The notes below the pieces were generated by a model. That model did no database searches. It was not told the DNA's origin and was given only the letters and a program-made list of their open reading frames with translations. A stretch of 64,000 nt of DNA. It comes from Adiantum capillus-veneris (lineage: Eukaryota > Streptophyta > Polypodiopsida > Polypodiales > Pteridaceae). Positions 35,076 through 46,507 of the stretch are shown here, piece by piece (position 1 is the stretch's first letter; the number at the start of each line of letters is the position of its first letter). Made by a program: the position numbers and the translations under genes. The DNA lies in contig CM043961.1 in NCBI GenBank assembly GCA_014529385.2, positions 10,962,478 to 11,026,477 of the forward strand. The letters are read 5' to 3'.

Positions 35076-36320
35076 CTAAAAGAGACCCTTCCAGAAATTA
35101 CTGGTCATTCTAGGATCTCTATCCGACACTATGGACATTGGCAAGCCATGGTACTTGAAAATTTGTGAAATGAAGAGGGTTGCCATTTGATGGGCTTTGA
35201 TAGTCTTTTTGACAGGTATAAAATGAGCTTGTTTACTGAACCTGTCTACTATCGTCCATATTCCCGTATTCCCATGGATAGACTTAGGCAATCCAAAGAT
35301 AAAATCCATGGATATGCTCTCCCATGGTGAATTAGGGATTGGCAAGGGTTGAAGCAATCTAGGTTGCTTCCCTCTATCAAATTTTGTCTTTTGGCATACC
35401 ACACATTTAGAAACATACTCTTGTACATTCACTTTCATGGTAGGCCAATAGAAATATGTTTCAATTCCCTTTAAGGTAGACTGAATCCCTCTATGCCCAG
35501 CATAAGGAGGAGCATGAGATTCATACATTACTTTTTCATGTAGTGAGTTAGTAACGCATAGTCTATTGCCATAGAGAAGATAACCATCTTGTAAAGTAAA
35601 TGGTTCTTCTTTCTTTCCTAATGCAAGGGCTGAAATCACATCTCTAAAATCGGGATCAATAGCATACTCATCTATCATTGAAAATAGATCATTGTGAGTT
35701 GCTATGGAAACCGCATTCACTCTCGGCCATCTTGAGAGTACATCAGCTACTTGATTATGCTTGCCAGCTATGTGAGCAATATGAAAATGAAATTGCAAAA
35801 GGAAATTTTCCCATCTCACTTGTTTGTCAGAGAGCTTGGTCTGCGTCATGAAGTACTTAAGACTTTGGTGATCCGTTTGCAGAATGAAAGGAGTTCCCAA
35901 GAAATAGTGCTTCCATGAGTCTAAGGCATGTAGAACTGCAAGGAGTTCCTTTTCATATATTCCTAGAGCTTGCTCAATAGGGTCGAGCCTTCGACTTTCA
36001 TAGCCTATGGCATGCCCTTCTTGAAGCAAAACAGCTCCAAGGCAATCACCACAAGCATCACATTGGACCTCAAATGGTTTTGAGAGATCCGGTAGTGTAA
36101 GCACATGTTGAGAGATAAGCTTTTTGAAATCATTGTTCTCCTTAGCAGACCATGTATACCTAACGCTTTTCTTTGTTAGGTCATGTAATGGTCCCGCAAT
36201 TTGTGAGAACTTTTCTATGAAGCGTCTATAGTATGCACACATACCTATAAAGCTTCTTAGTTCATGAAGATTCTTTGGTTTAGGCCATCCTTTTATTACC
36301 TCTAACTTTGATGGATCCAT
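35076..36320 (-). pseudogene. Ty3 pol: RT end, RNase H, integrase core
   Basis: A 414-codon open segment. The RT connection (GMCAYYRRFIEKFSQIAGPL) is followed by RNase H with the acidic residues in FEVQCDACGD, IYEKELLAV and LQTDHQSL. Next come the integrase HHCC region (YAGHRGIQ ... CVVCQKTK) and the first two catalytic Asp residues (SMDFIFGLP and VSDRDPRMTS). The stop at its end falls in the motif leading to the third acidic residue, which lies in continuing frame further left (about 35040). A TAG about 35 bp upstream of 36320 breaks the link to the rest of RT. Confidence 0.88.
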
Positions 36321-36951
36321 TTGGATGCCATCTTGAGAGATAATGTGACCTAAATACTAAATCTCTTGCAAGAAAAATTCACTTTTCTTTCGATTAACAT
36401 AAAGTTTATTCTCTCTTAAAACTTGAAATATTACCTGGAGGTGTTGCTTGTGTTCGTCTAATGAATTAGAGTAGATGATAATATCATCAAAGAATACTCC
36501 AGTGAAGGTTCAGTGAGGCCTGAACAGCTTCTCCATCAAGCGGTTGAATGTGGCTAGTGCATTGGTCAAGCCAAAAGGTATGACAATGTATTCATAAAGA
36601 CCAAATGTGGTGCGAAATGCGGTCTTTACAATGTCTTGATCAACTATCCTTGTTTAATGATAGCCACTTTTTAGGTCAATCCTACTAAAGTAGGTCGATC
36701 CCTGTAGCTTATCAAATAGGTCTTCTACCCGTGGAACGGGAAACCTATTTTTGATAGTGACCCTATTTAGTGCTCTATAGTCGACACACATACGATATGT
36801 GTCATCTTTCTTTTGCACTAATAGCACAGGTGAGCAAAATGGAGATGAGCTAGGCCTAACCATGCCCTTCTCAACTAACTCATGCACTTGCCACATAATC
36901 TCCTCTTGTTGAGCTTGAGAAACTCTATAGGGAGGTTTTTAGGCAGTGAAC
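36321..36951 (-). pseudogene. Ty3 reverse transcriptase N-terminal half
   Basis: The segment 36896-36654 has [26 protein letters not shown] and RIDLKSGYH. The following stretch down to 36321 carries the catalytic FFDD motif (GVFFDDIIIYSN). Stops interrupt it at the codon after GYH, before the FFDD motif and before YLGHIIS. Confidence 0.85.
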
Positions 36952-37317
36952 TTCCTGGAAGAAGTTCAATTGCATGGTCATCATTACCTCGTTTAGGAGG
37001 TAGCTCACAAGGGATGTCGTCAATAAAGACATCTTGAAACCCCTTGAGAAAATTGAATAACTATGATTCCTTTTGGTTGGTTTTATATTCTTTTGCTAAA
37101 GCATTAGGTTCATTTTGAGAATCTTTAACAAAAACCATGTACACGGAAATACAGCTCTTTATTGACTTGTTGAAAGCTGGTGTATGTACAATGGGTATAG
37201 TGTTACCCATTTCCTTAGCATCTATATACATATTTTTTTCCCTGAACTTAAAGGAGATTCTCCTTTCAGGGAATTTAACATTGGCAGCCAGGCGATCAAA
37301 CCATGGTGCCCCTAGGA

Positions 37318-37635
37318 TTACATCCTCATGTTGAGAGGAGAGATAAAGAAGTCCTCTTTGTCCACATAGCTTTGGACATGAAGCCTCAATTTCCCGATTA
37401 AGGGAGTGGCGGAAGATTTTTGCCCCTTGAAAGCACTATCTGCGGGTAGGACATCTCCCATCTCGTAGGCTTGTATGTCTAGCTTGGTGGCCAACTCTAT
37501 AGATATAAAATTGTGAGTAGAACCAGGGTCAAAGAGAATAAAAGCATCATGTTCTCTTACCTTTCCCCAAGCATGGCATAGAGGAGATCCTTTGTGGTGA
37601 GTTTGGTGAGTCTCCTCCTCTTGGATTTCAACCAA
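37318..37635 (-). pseudogene. Ty3 aspartic protease
   Basis: A 105-codon open segment with the active-site motif FDPGSTHNFIS, in which Pro sits where most retroviral-type proteases have Ser or Thr. It is followed by hydrophobic strands typical of the fold. The Asp-Pro-Gly variant is common in plant Ty3 elements. Confidence 0.8.
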
Positions 37636-39160
37636 GGTAGTCTAGGAGGATCTTGGCGGTTGTTCTTTTGGGGACAAGCGCGGTACGCATGCCCTTGTTT
37701 GCCACACTTGAACACCAGTTATCCTTGCGATAACGCTCAAGCTCTTCAGGAGAGAGTTTGTTTTTACCTTTGTAAACTCCCTTCTCTTTAGCTTTGTTGG
37801 AGTTTTCCTTAGGAGACTTTTGGACATTGTCCTTCCCCTTAGGCTCGTTGGAACCCTTGTTTTCCGTGGGCTTATTATTTCTTTTAGCCCCCGTTTGGAA
37901 ATTGATTCGAGAGGCCACCATAGTATGGTGTATTACCGCCGATATGGTACGTGGCCTTTGGGAGTTGACATACTCCGTCATTTCTTCGGTTAAGCCCACA
38001 CAAAATTGTTGCTTTTGCTCTCCAAAATCCAACTTTTTGAAGACAATGGCTTTGAGTTGTAGGTCCCAAAACTTGTCTACATATTTGTGGATGGATTCAT
38101 AGGGAGAGAGATTTAAGCTTCTCCATTCGGTGAGTACTTTGTCTTTGGCATCGGTGGCCAAAAACTACTTCATAATGGAAGCTCCTAAAGCTTTCCATGT
38201 TCGTGGAGCTTCATCGTTGGCTTGTAGGCTAGACCACCATTGCCTGGCAGACTTTTGAAAGTGCATAGCTACATGGCATAGCTTAGAGGACTCCATGAAG
38301 CCCTCATCTCCGAACGCCGCATCAAATTGTTGGATAAAGGCCAAGACTTTGTCCGTAGCACCAAAGGTGCCATCATAGGTAAGGAAAGAGATGCTCTTCC
38401 CTCCCTCTTTGAACTTCTTGAGCTTGGATGACCTCTTCCACGCGGCATAGGATTTCCTATGGCCTCTTCTTTTTGCCGGTTCAAAGGTTGCACCATCACT
38501 TTCTTCAGAAGGTGAAGAATTTGAGGAAGGTGGAGAAGAGGGTGACCTCTTTCTCGCCTTTTTCTTGTCTTGATCTTCGTCTTCTTCACCATCACTTTCA
38601 TAAGAGGAAGAGGATGAAGAAGATGGAGAAGAGGGTGTCCTCTTTCTCGCCGTTTTCTTCTCTTGATTTTTGTCATCCCTCTTTGAATTATGGTGTGGAG
38701 AAGGGTGCGATGGTCTTCTCCATTTTGGAGGTGTTGGAGAGCATTTAGCCCGCCGTCTTCGTGGAGCCATCTCCGTCGAGGTGGCGGGAGACTCACTTCT
38801 TTCTCGTTCCTTTGATGGAGGCTCTTGAGTTCTCCTTTGGGAAGGAGATGCATCATCAAGAAGTAAATTCTTGAGCCCTTCGTATGGATTCTCTTCTTCT
38901 TTCCGAATCGGAGAGAGACCTCTTTTGGAAGTCTCACAAGGAGGCTTCCTAGGTGTTCTCTCGTCATGGTGGTGAGCTTGGAGAATCCCATGAGCACGGA
39001 GCTGCCGTTGCACTTCACTTTGGAGAGATGGATTGCCCATGGCTTGTTGAAGCCTAGCAACAAGATAGTTAACAAGCATCGGGGCATCATTAGTAGCTTG
39101 CTCATTAGCAAAATCAAAGTTATCAACATTCATTTCACTCTCTTTACTATTGTCAGCCAT
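37628..39160 (-). pseudogene. Ty3 gag of the minus element
   Basis: ATG at 39160 (MADNSKESEMNVDNFDF), about 331 codons to a TAG at 38162, then 177 more codons in the same frame. The Gln codon present in the plus-strand relative is a stop here. It has the same architecture: a long Lys/Arg/Ser-rich middle with two near-repeats of an RKRSPSSP-type block, the SARQWWSSL gag core, and a zinc-knuckle region disrupted by a frameshift near 37.69 kb. Confidence 0.85.
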
Positions 39161-39537
39161 TCTAACAACTTTTAGGTGTACTTTGGCACTTCAAGCCCTA
39201 GTTGCTACTCCTCTTTACCCCTTTAGAAAAATCACTCAAGCTACTGTACCCGTGGCTCGAATACCATTAATTGCAAGGAATAGAAGAGAGGGTCGTTCAA
39301 CACCAAAACAGCACTCAAGCTTCTAATAGTTCAATAGTGGTTAAGCCGTAGACAAGCCCCATAGGACTCCACTATTAAGACCAAAGCTCTCAATGGTGAT
39401 GCCCTGTTAACTACACGAAGGCAGGCGCACTGCAAGGCTGAAAATCCCTATTCTACTTACTCACAGGCCATTAATAATACCAATCATTTATAGATAGCTT
39501 GAGGACCTCCCTTCTTGAGCAAGAAAAGACAAACCTT

Positions 39538-39551
39538 GTGCTCTAATACCA
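39538..39551 (-). other. Primer binding site (minus element)
   Basis: On the minus strand TGGTATTAGAGCAC, one substitution from the usual initiator-Met site, next to the LTR end at 39553. Confidence 0.85.
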
Positions 39552-39552
39552 A

Positions 39553-40721
39553 TGTAACATTAAATGTCCTAAATACTTGTGTGTAGCGGAAATTAGCATG
39601 AACATAATGGGCATTTCATTAGAATAGATTCCTAATGAGAATTACAAGAGTGCTTGGGTGGAGAGAGCAACAAAAAGCATAACACCTAGTTAGATAGCAT
39701 GAACAATACTTTCAAAAGAGAGAGAAGTTAAGCTATTGAAAACAGTTGAGGACCGGATTTACATGGAGCCGGTCCCCCCTCCAAAAGGCTTTGTATTATG
39801 GTTTCTCCCATCAAGAGAGACATTGTACAATACAATTCTTTGTTTTCCTTCAAGACTAGCTAGTGCAATGAAGATGAAAGCTTCATGCACCAAGCAAAAC
39901 ACTTCTCAAACACAACATCAATTATCTCCGGTCTCAGACCCAAGACCTCACACACCTTCGAACATGGTGAGAGCTAGCGGGGTATGAGAGTAGATTGAGA
40001 GGAAGAAGGAGTAGTCTTACGAGAAAGATGTACATCTCCTCACATAATCACTCATATTAGCACAGCATAGCTTAGTAATTAGCATGGTAGAGGAGATGAG
40101 CATGCATTGAAGCTTGGCTCTTGGTTGGATTTGCATCACAAAGCCAAGAGTTGTTGGTGTAGGCCTCCCTTCTCACAAGCTTGGAGTAGGTGATAAGCAT
40201 TCCATTAAAGCTTGAGAAGGAGAGAGAGTCTTCTTTACTTCACACATGAGATTGTGTGAGTGTGTGTGTGATAATGCCTTGCAAAAATCATCCCCCTCTC
40301 TCTCTTGGTCGACCCCTCTTGCTATTTGCTCATGCTCCACTCTCATTGGACCTCCCTAGGGCTAGCCAATGATAATTAAACAGTATAAGTGATAGCCTTC
40401 TGACATGTGTCCCCCTTTCCCCTTTTGTGAGAGCTTGATGTGATTAATAAATGCAACTAAACTCTCATTGGACCCCTTTGCCTCCTGGCTAATAGGAATC
40501 AGGTAAGCCATTGGGCTGTTGAATGCTCATTGGACCCCTTGGGAGACTGTCCAATAGTCACCTAGAGAGCTTAATTCTCATTGGTTCTTTTATTAAGTGT
40601 TTTTAAATTAATTAAACTAGATTTACTCTGGCCTAATTCTCATTGGTCCACCTCCAAGGCCATCCAATAGGAATTGGGTACACCTTGTGGGCATCTGGGC
40701 TAGGGAGCTGACATGTGTCCC
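39553..40721 (-). repeat. Truncated 5' LTR of the minus element
   Basis: Matches the solo LTR colinearly from TGTAACATTAAATG to GAGCTGACATGTGTCC, then stops abruptly. The remaining ~430 bp, including the true outer end, are replaced by unrelated sequence. This truncation removes any right-hand target duplication. Confidence 0.88.
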
Positions 40722-40813
40722 CACCGTAGTGCCTCTTCTTAGCTAGCAACAATGCATCCCATTCGCTTAGCTTTGTCATTTTAATGTTTTGATCTACAAA
40801 TAAAGGTGATGAC

Positions 40814-40949
40814 TATTAGAGTTTGGCATCTCAAGTCCCCTGCCGAAAGCGATCCCATTATTTATGTTAGCTTTTAGGTATTCATTTTACTTATTTGTAA
40901 AAGTCTAGGTAGGGTAATTTACTAAGGTGGGAGGTTGATTGGTTCAGGA

Positions 40950-41026
<77 letters not shown>

Positions 41027-41077
41027 CCCCCCCCCTGCCCCCTTGTGCTCTACGCTTCTGCATCGTCGACTTTGACA
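40814..41077 (+). repeat. 5' LTR of the short element
   Basis: Starts TATTAGAGTTTGG (the other LTR has CGTTAGAGTTTTGG; the ancestor was probably TGTTAGAG) and ends CATCGTCGACTTTGACA. A 74-bp CT run fills 40952-41025. The partner LTR has an extra ~50 bp before its CT run and a shorter run (42992-43041). Confidence 0.9.
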
Positions 41078-41641
41078 TGGTATGAGAGCCTTCGTGGAGC
41101 AAGGCGACATCGTGAGAAGAAACCCAAAAAGCCCTCAGTCTTTTTCGGCGGTGTCCATCCTCCTCTACCTGGAGGCCTCTTAAAACTCTAGGTGTTATTC
41201 CCTCCAGCATCACCATTCACTTCCCCCATTGCATGCTACATTTTAAAACGTTGAAGCCCTACAACACTTCGGCCCTATCCCTTTCCTGGCCTAGCGTTTT
41301 GAAACGTTGGCCTCACCGGCGCCCTTTTGTGCCATGCCTTTCCTATGCCGCAACGCAACAGCTAGGAAATCTTGATCCGTGTGTTGTCAAACTCTATTCC
41401 CACGCTTACCTTGATGACGATGATGAAGATCTCCTCCTCCCCTTTAGCATCGATGCCTATTGTCACTCCCACCTTGTGACCCAATGTTTTAAAACGATGT
41501 GAGCCAGCAAGGGGTGGGCGATGTGTTGCGAGAGGAGGAACAAAAGTTAGCTGCATGGTGACTTGAAGATAAGGGATTTCAGAGAGTCTTTGTAAAGACG
41601 CCTTACAAAGGCTTTGAAGGGATCTTGATTTCCTTTGGGAG

Positions 41642-42315
41642 TTGTGTATGAGGCTTGCAAAAGGCCTGAATGGTGTTTTGGAGAGCGATTTTTTTGGAGT
41701 CACCTCCTTGTGCAGAGTTTTGAGAATTGTTTGGGAATTATGTGGCCACCATTTGGGAGGTAGGAAAGAGGATTTAAGGGCGGAGTTGCTTGGTGGACTT
41801 GTTGTGGTAACCACCTACAATGAAAGAAGGAACCCAAAGATTTCTAGATCTTGCAACTTAAGTATGGCCCCCCCTTTCTTGAGCGCCCGCCGTGACGACA
41901 ACAATCAAGACCAACCATCGGCTATGGAAACCGGATCAACCAACGCTCAATTAGTAGTCTATGCTCAACCACAATTCTCAAGGAAACCATCAGCTTGAGA
42001 TTGTGCAGCCAAAATCAAATCCATGAGCTCCCTAGAGGAGGCAAGCTTGACAAGGACGACAGTACCAGCACTCAGTTAGCTACCTTGGTACCCTCGAGGT
42101 CCGACAACCAATGTTATAAATGTGACTTGACGCTTTGCTTGGCTTGGTACTTTGAAGCCAATGACAAAAATAGGAACTCACAAAGAAACAAAGGCAAAGG
42201 CAAGCTAGATAGAGATAACGGTGATAAAGATTTGATAGAGGAGATTGACATGGCACACGTGGTGTCAACCATAGTGGGCCATGACATCAGATTTCTAGTC
42301 AGAGGGCAATTGTAG
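41642..42315 (+). pseudogene. Short ORFs in the non-autonomous element
   Basis: Two consecutive ORFs: 41642-41998, with an inner ATG at 41863 (MAPPFLSARRDDNNQD), and 41995-42315, containing CYKCDLTLC, which could be a wrecked zinc knuckle, followed by a Lys/Asp/Asn-rich tract. They overlap by four bases. They may be gag remnants or captured host sequence; no family match is claimed. Confidence 0.3.
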
Positions 42316-42800
42316 CCACTAGCTTCAATTAGAGAGAGGCCTGTGAGTGGCTCCTCAAAGGGGCAAGAAGTGCTTCGTATAATTAATTTGGACCCTTGTG
42401 TCGGAGTTCAAGGCATCGGTGTTTGAACCCGTGGGTCGGAGTTCAAGGCACATGCATCTGGTAGGGAACCACCACTTGTATCTAAAACACTATGGATGTG
42501 CACGACAATCCATTGTTGTTCATCGGATTATGAACATGATATGTTCCATAGTTATTATCTTGGAGTATTTTGGAAGTGATGTGTTCATAGTTCACGAATG
42601 GGGATTCTTGAACGTAGTGTAGTCTACAGTTCAATTTTCTGTAAGGCAATTGATGCTCAAGACGGCATTCTTTTAAGGTACAAAGTTGAGGGTAGCAAAT
42701 CCGAGGTGTATTCAGTAGTCTGCAGTTGCTAGGGTGTCCATGTTAGCTTCTTCAACAACTTGGTCTCGCTATCTATTTCCATTATGAGCTATAGAGAGGG

Positions 42801-42989
42801 CGTTAGAGTTTTGGCATCTCAAGTCAACTACCCAAAGTGATCCAATTATTTATTTTTTCTTTTAGGTATTTATTTTACTTATTGTCAAAGTTTAGATAGG
42901 GCAATTTATTGAGGTGGATATATATGTGACCCTTTGTCCCCATTGTACATCAGATCAATTATTCATTGCCAAGGTTGATTGGTTAAGGA

Positions 42990-43042
<53 letters not shown>

Positions 43043-43076
43043 TGGTCTCTACACTTTCGCATCGTCGACTTTGACA
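42801..43076 (+). repeat. 3' LTR of the short element
   Basis: Same terminal sequence as the 5' LTR (CATCGTCGACTTTGACA); boundary confirmed by the ATGAC duplication. Confidence 0.9.
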
Positions 43077-43081
43077 ATGAC

Positions 43082-44361
43082 ATACATGTGCTCACAGACA
43101 TGTATGTTGACTACTTTAAGCATCTATATTCTTTTCAAGTTGACATTTTTTTTAAAGACCACATGCATGTTTACGTGGTTTTCCTTGCCAAAGAAGTCAC
43201 TAGGTGAAGTATTTCAGGTTTACACTTTCATTTTTACTAGCAAGTATTCCATTCCTTCAGAGTCTCATCAAATGTATATTTTTGTGTTATATAGTAAAAT
43301 TTAGTCACAAGCCATTTTATGGACTGAACCGTATCTATGCCTCATGCATGGGAGACTTAATCCACCAAACTACACATGCATAGAGAAGAAAAATTGAAGT
43401 TTTTGATGAGATAGGATCATCCAAAAAATGTGGAAGTACACTCATATCAATAAGTAAATTAGCCCATTGACCCTATTAACAAGAAAAGTATGATCATATT
43501 GTGGTTCTTTATTTGGGTTGACTTCCTCAAATGGTTTGGCTACACGCTTGTGAATTCTTTCTTGGGTGATAGCTCCAATTATTGTATTTGGCAATGATTC
43601 TTCTTGAAAACATGGCACAATTTATTGGAAATAGGGTTTTTGTCAAATGGACAAATCTCTTTTAGGGTGAAACCATGTTAACTTGTCATGCTTTTTCATG
43701 TCCCGGACACTGCTAACTAGCACAATTTTGACATATGCTAACTAGTACAATAACTTGAGCTACATCTCCAAGATCTATGACATATGATATATCAATAGAA
43801 AGCACTTGAAACAAGGAATCCAAATGTACAACCTCCGACAAATTTTGATATTATTTGTAAAAAATTTACCGGACGCCCAATTTTTCGAAGATGTGCTAAC
43901 TTGAAACTGCTAACTAGCACAAAAAGCGCGACAGGTTAACATGCTTTCACCCTTTAAGCTTAGAACTTCATGAAAACATGACATAATTCATGGGAAATAT
44001 GGTTTTTTTTCGAATATACAAATCTCTTTTAAGCTTAGAAGGACTTCCGTTTGTTGGAGTGTGTTAGCCTTTGAAGAAAGCGATGAAAGATAATGCTCAT
44101 AGAACAAAGTGTTATAAGGGCTTTGAACCTATGTTCAAAACCGTAGATTTCATATGAAAATGCACAAGGAGTGAGTAATGTTGAAGTCCATAGTTGAAGG
44201 CATTCCTTTGATATTAGTTATCAGGATATTTTCAAGTGTATGTTGAAATAAAAAATGCCATGCTTTTGACCTATGGCATTTTTTTTATAAGCAAATGTAT
44301 TATAATCATGATACTTGCACGAAAGAGTCTCATGTGGCTGACAGTATTCGCACAAAGGTGG
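43082..44361. other. Non-coding stretch with a spaced direct repeat
   Basis: Diverged ~60-bp direct repeats begin GAAAACATG near 43604 and 43972, both ending AAATCTCTTTTA. Several GCTAACTAGCACAA phrases lie between them. No gene seen. Confidence 0.45.
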
Positions 44362-46507
44362 TGTTAGGGTAAGCCCAACTTGTGGCACCATGTGGGAAAG
44401 CCCTCTAGCCACTTAGGAAGAGATAAATGATGACATGGTCCAATAGCAAGAGGATACAACCTCTCTAGCCAATGATTGTAAAGCACCAAATTTATATTAT
44501 AAGCTACTTCCAATCAATTAATTGCACTTTGAATCCTATCATTGTGTCTCCCCTCTCTCCCTCTCTCCCTCTCTCTCTCTCACGCTATAATCTTGCTTTT
44601 GGCATGATCTATCCCTAATCACTATCTCTCTAATCTTAACCCTAACCCTAACACCATGGTTGAGTTAAGGCTTCACCCTTCATAGCATAATGTTAATCAT
44701 TGGTGATTAAGGAGTAGTACGCTTCCGCATCGATTAACCCATCAAGTGGTACCAGAGCCAACGGTTCTACACCTAGACTAGTTAATTTTCTCTTAATAAT
44801 CCTACTCTCTAATCACCACTTGGGCACGAGCATGCTCCACTACCCTTTGGTGACTAAGTGAGGAGGAACTCGCATTTGGCATTGTTTTCTTGCATTAGTC
44901 CAACAATGGAGTATTCTAGTGATTTTTCAACTTACTTTGCATTAGCATAATTTTTATCATAGTCATCATCTTTTTGTGCAATTTGTGTGTGTGCAGAGTA
45001 ATTTTTGGTGCCCTTCCATAGATCCGTTAATTGCAAAAATCGCATGTCATCTAGCTCTCTTACTGAGCTCCCAAAGTAGGCCTTTGCCTCAGCTTGCAGC
45101 AGTCGTTAAGCAATTAATTTGAGCATCATTAGCTCACTAATTCCTCCAAATATAGGTGTGTGAAGTATCTTGCTTGTGTGTGAGACACTGCCGAAATCGG
45201 TGTATATTTTTCTAGTTTAGAGTTAATGCACAAGTGGAGCACGTAGTTGATTTGGATAGCACTGTTATTATAGTTTACTCTCCCTGTCAGCTTCCGGTTC
45301 AAGCATTTTCAACGATATTTTCAGGTCTGCATTGTTGTGCAATCTTTTCAAAAGCGGAGCAAATGTATTACATGTGCATGCTACAAATGAAATTACGTAA
45401 TACTTGTCTACAAAGGCACTACGGACATGAGCACAGGTTCTAAACATTGCCCAAAGGAATCCTTCGTGGTAAGACCGCCCATCATGGAAAGCACACACAT
45501 CATAAGCATTGTAATGTATGTGTGTTTTACACCATTGGCCTTGAAGGCCACATTCTCAACAAATCCGACCAATGATTGACATCAACATGAAGATCGCGAC
45601 ATGAAATGACATGAACATGAAGAAGACGACAACATACAAAGCTAACGACATGGAGATGAAGTTAACGACAACAAACAATACAACGTTGCAAATTTGTGTA
45701 GGAAAGAAATTCGTCCAAACTACAAACAACAATAACCATGTGAAGTCGTTTGCACTCATTTGTGTGTGGTGGTACCCTCATTTGTGTCAAGGCAAGCTTT
45801 GTGTGTCTACCTTGTGTTTGAGGGACTTGTGTGCATACCTTTTGTGCCGGGGGAGGATGGTTAAGGTGTAGGGTTTGTTGCACCACAAGACCTATACCGT
45901 GATGTGTGAGGAGAAGTTTGTGCGCCTAGACCAATTGTTAGGGGAGGCAAATTTATGTAACTTCTCCTCGTTTGTGTTTGAGGGGAGACAATTTATGTGA
46001 GTGCAATATTTTTGTATTATGTGCAACAATACCCTTATCTGTGTGAAATTTGTGTCAACCATGTGAACCAAACATATGAAGTCTTTGTAAAACCCCAAGT
46101 TTGGCTTAAGGGGCAAGCCCAACTTGTGGCACTATGTGGGAAAGCCCTCTAACCAACCTAAGAAGAGATAAATGATGAGATGGTCCAATAACAAGACGAT
46201 GCAACCTCTCTAGCCAATAATTGTAAAGCACCAAGCTTATATTAGAAGCTATTTTTTAATCAACAAATTGCACTTTTGAGTCCTCTCTCTCTCTCTCTCT
46301 CTCCTCTTGCTTTTGGCATAACCTAACCCTAATCACCATCTCTCTAACCCTAACCCTAACCCTAACCCTAACCCTAACACCATCTCTCTAACTCTAACTC
46401 TAACCCTAACCTTAACACCATGATTAAGCTAAAATTTCACCCTTCATAGCCTAACGCTAATCATTGGTGACTAGGTAGTACACTTCTACATTGAGACTAA
46501 CCCATCA
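44362..46507 (+). mobile_element. Non-autonomous LTR element with telomere-like LTRs
   Basis: Direct repeats at 44362-44744 and about 46102-46507 are colinear over about 380-400 bp. The first is followed after two bases by TGGTACCAGAGCC, an initiator-Met-type primer site. The 1.36-kb interior has no pol domain, only short ORFs. LTR ends are TGTTAGGG and CCCATCA; the start of the second is less certain, and I see no clean target duplication. The two LTRs differ by many substitutions, so the insertion is old. Confidence 0.8.
46343..46377 (+). repeat. Telomere-like (CCCTAA)n in LTR
   Basis: Five perfect CCCTAA units, with more degenerate units after it (to about 46413). The matching site in the first LTR (44635-44652) has two. 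These are internal to an LTR, not a chromosome end, and use a 6-base unit rather than the common plant 7-base CCCTAAA. Confidence 0.9.

Larger units (their letters stand above)
30688..40721 (-). mobile_element. Ty3 chromovirus retrotransposon with nested solo LTR
   Basis: Minus-strand element: a truncated 5' LTR (39553-40721), primer site, gag, protease, reverse transcriptase, RNase H, integrase with a C-terminal chromodomain, polypurine tract, and a 3' LTR interrupted by a solo LTR. The chromodomain places it among chromoviruses, which often target heterochromatin. Numerous in-frame stops and a gag frameshift make it inactive. The outer end of the 5' LTR is cut off after GACATGTGTCC, leaving about 430 bp missing. 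Confidence 0.9.
40814..43076 (+). mobile_element. Short non-autonomous LTR element (2.26 kb)
   Basis: Two LTRs (40814-41077 and 42801-43076), a primer site TGGTATGAGAGCC directly after the first, and a purine tract (AGAGAGGG) before the second. The perfect duplication ATGAC flanks it (40809-40813 and 43077-43081). The 1.7-kb interior has only short ORFs and no pol domain. Size and content fit a TRIM or LARD-type element mobilised by another element's enzymes. Confidence 0.92.

Noticed and set aside
40922-41216. RERERE-type proteins over GA/CT runs (also at 6406, 12253, 30070, 49444, 57828, 59072)
   Set aside because: Translation of dinucleotide microsatellites, not genes.
46343-46413. Chromosome end or telomere
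   Set aside because: The CCCTAA units are few, lie inside an LTR whose partner also carries them, and genes continue on both sides.
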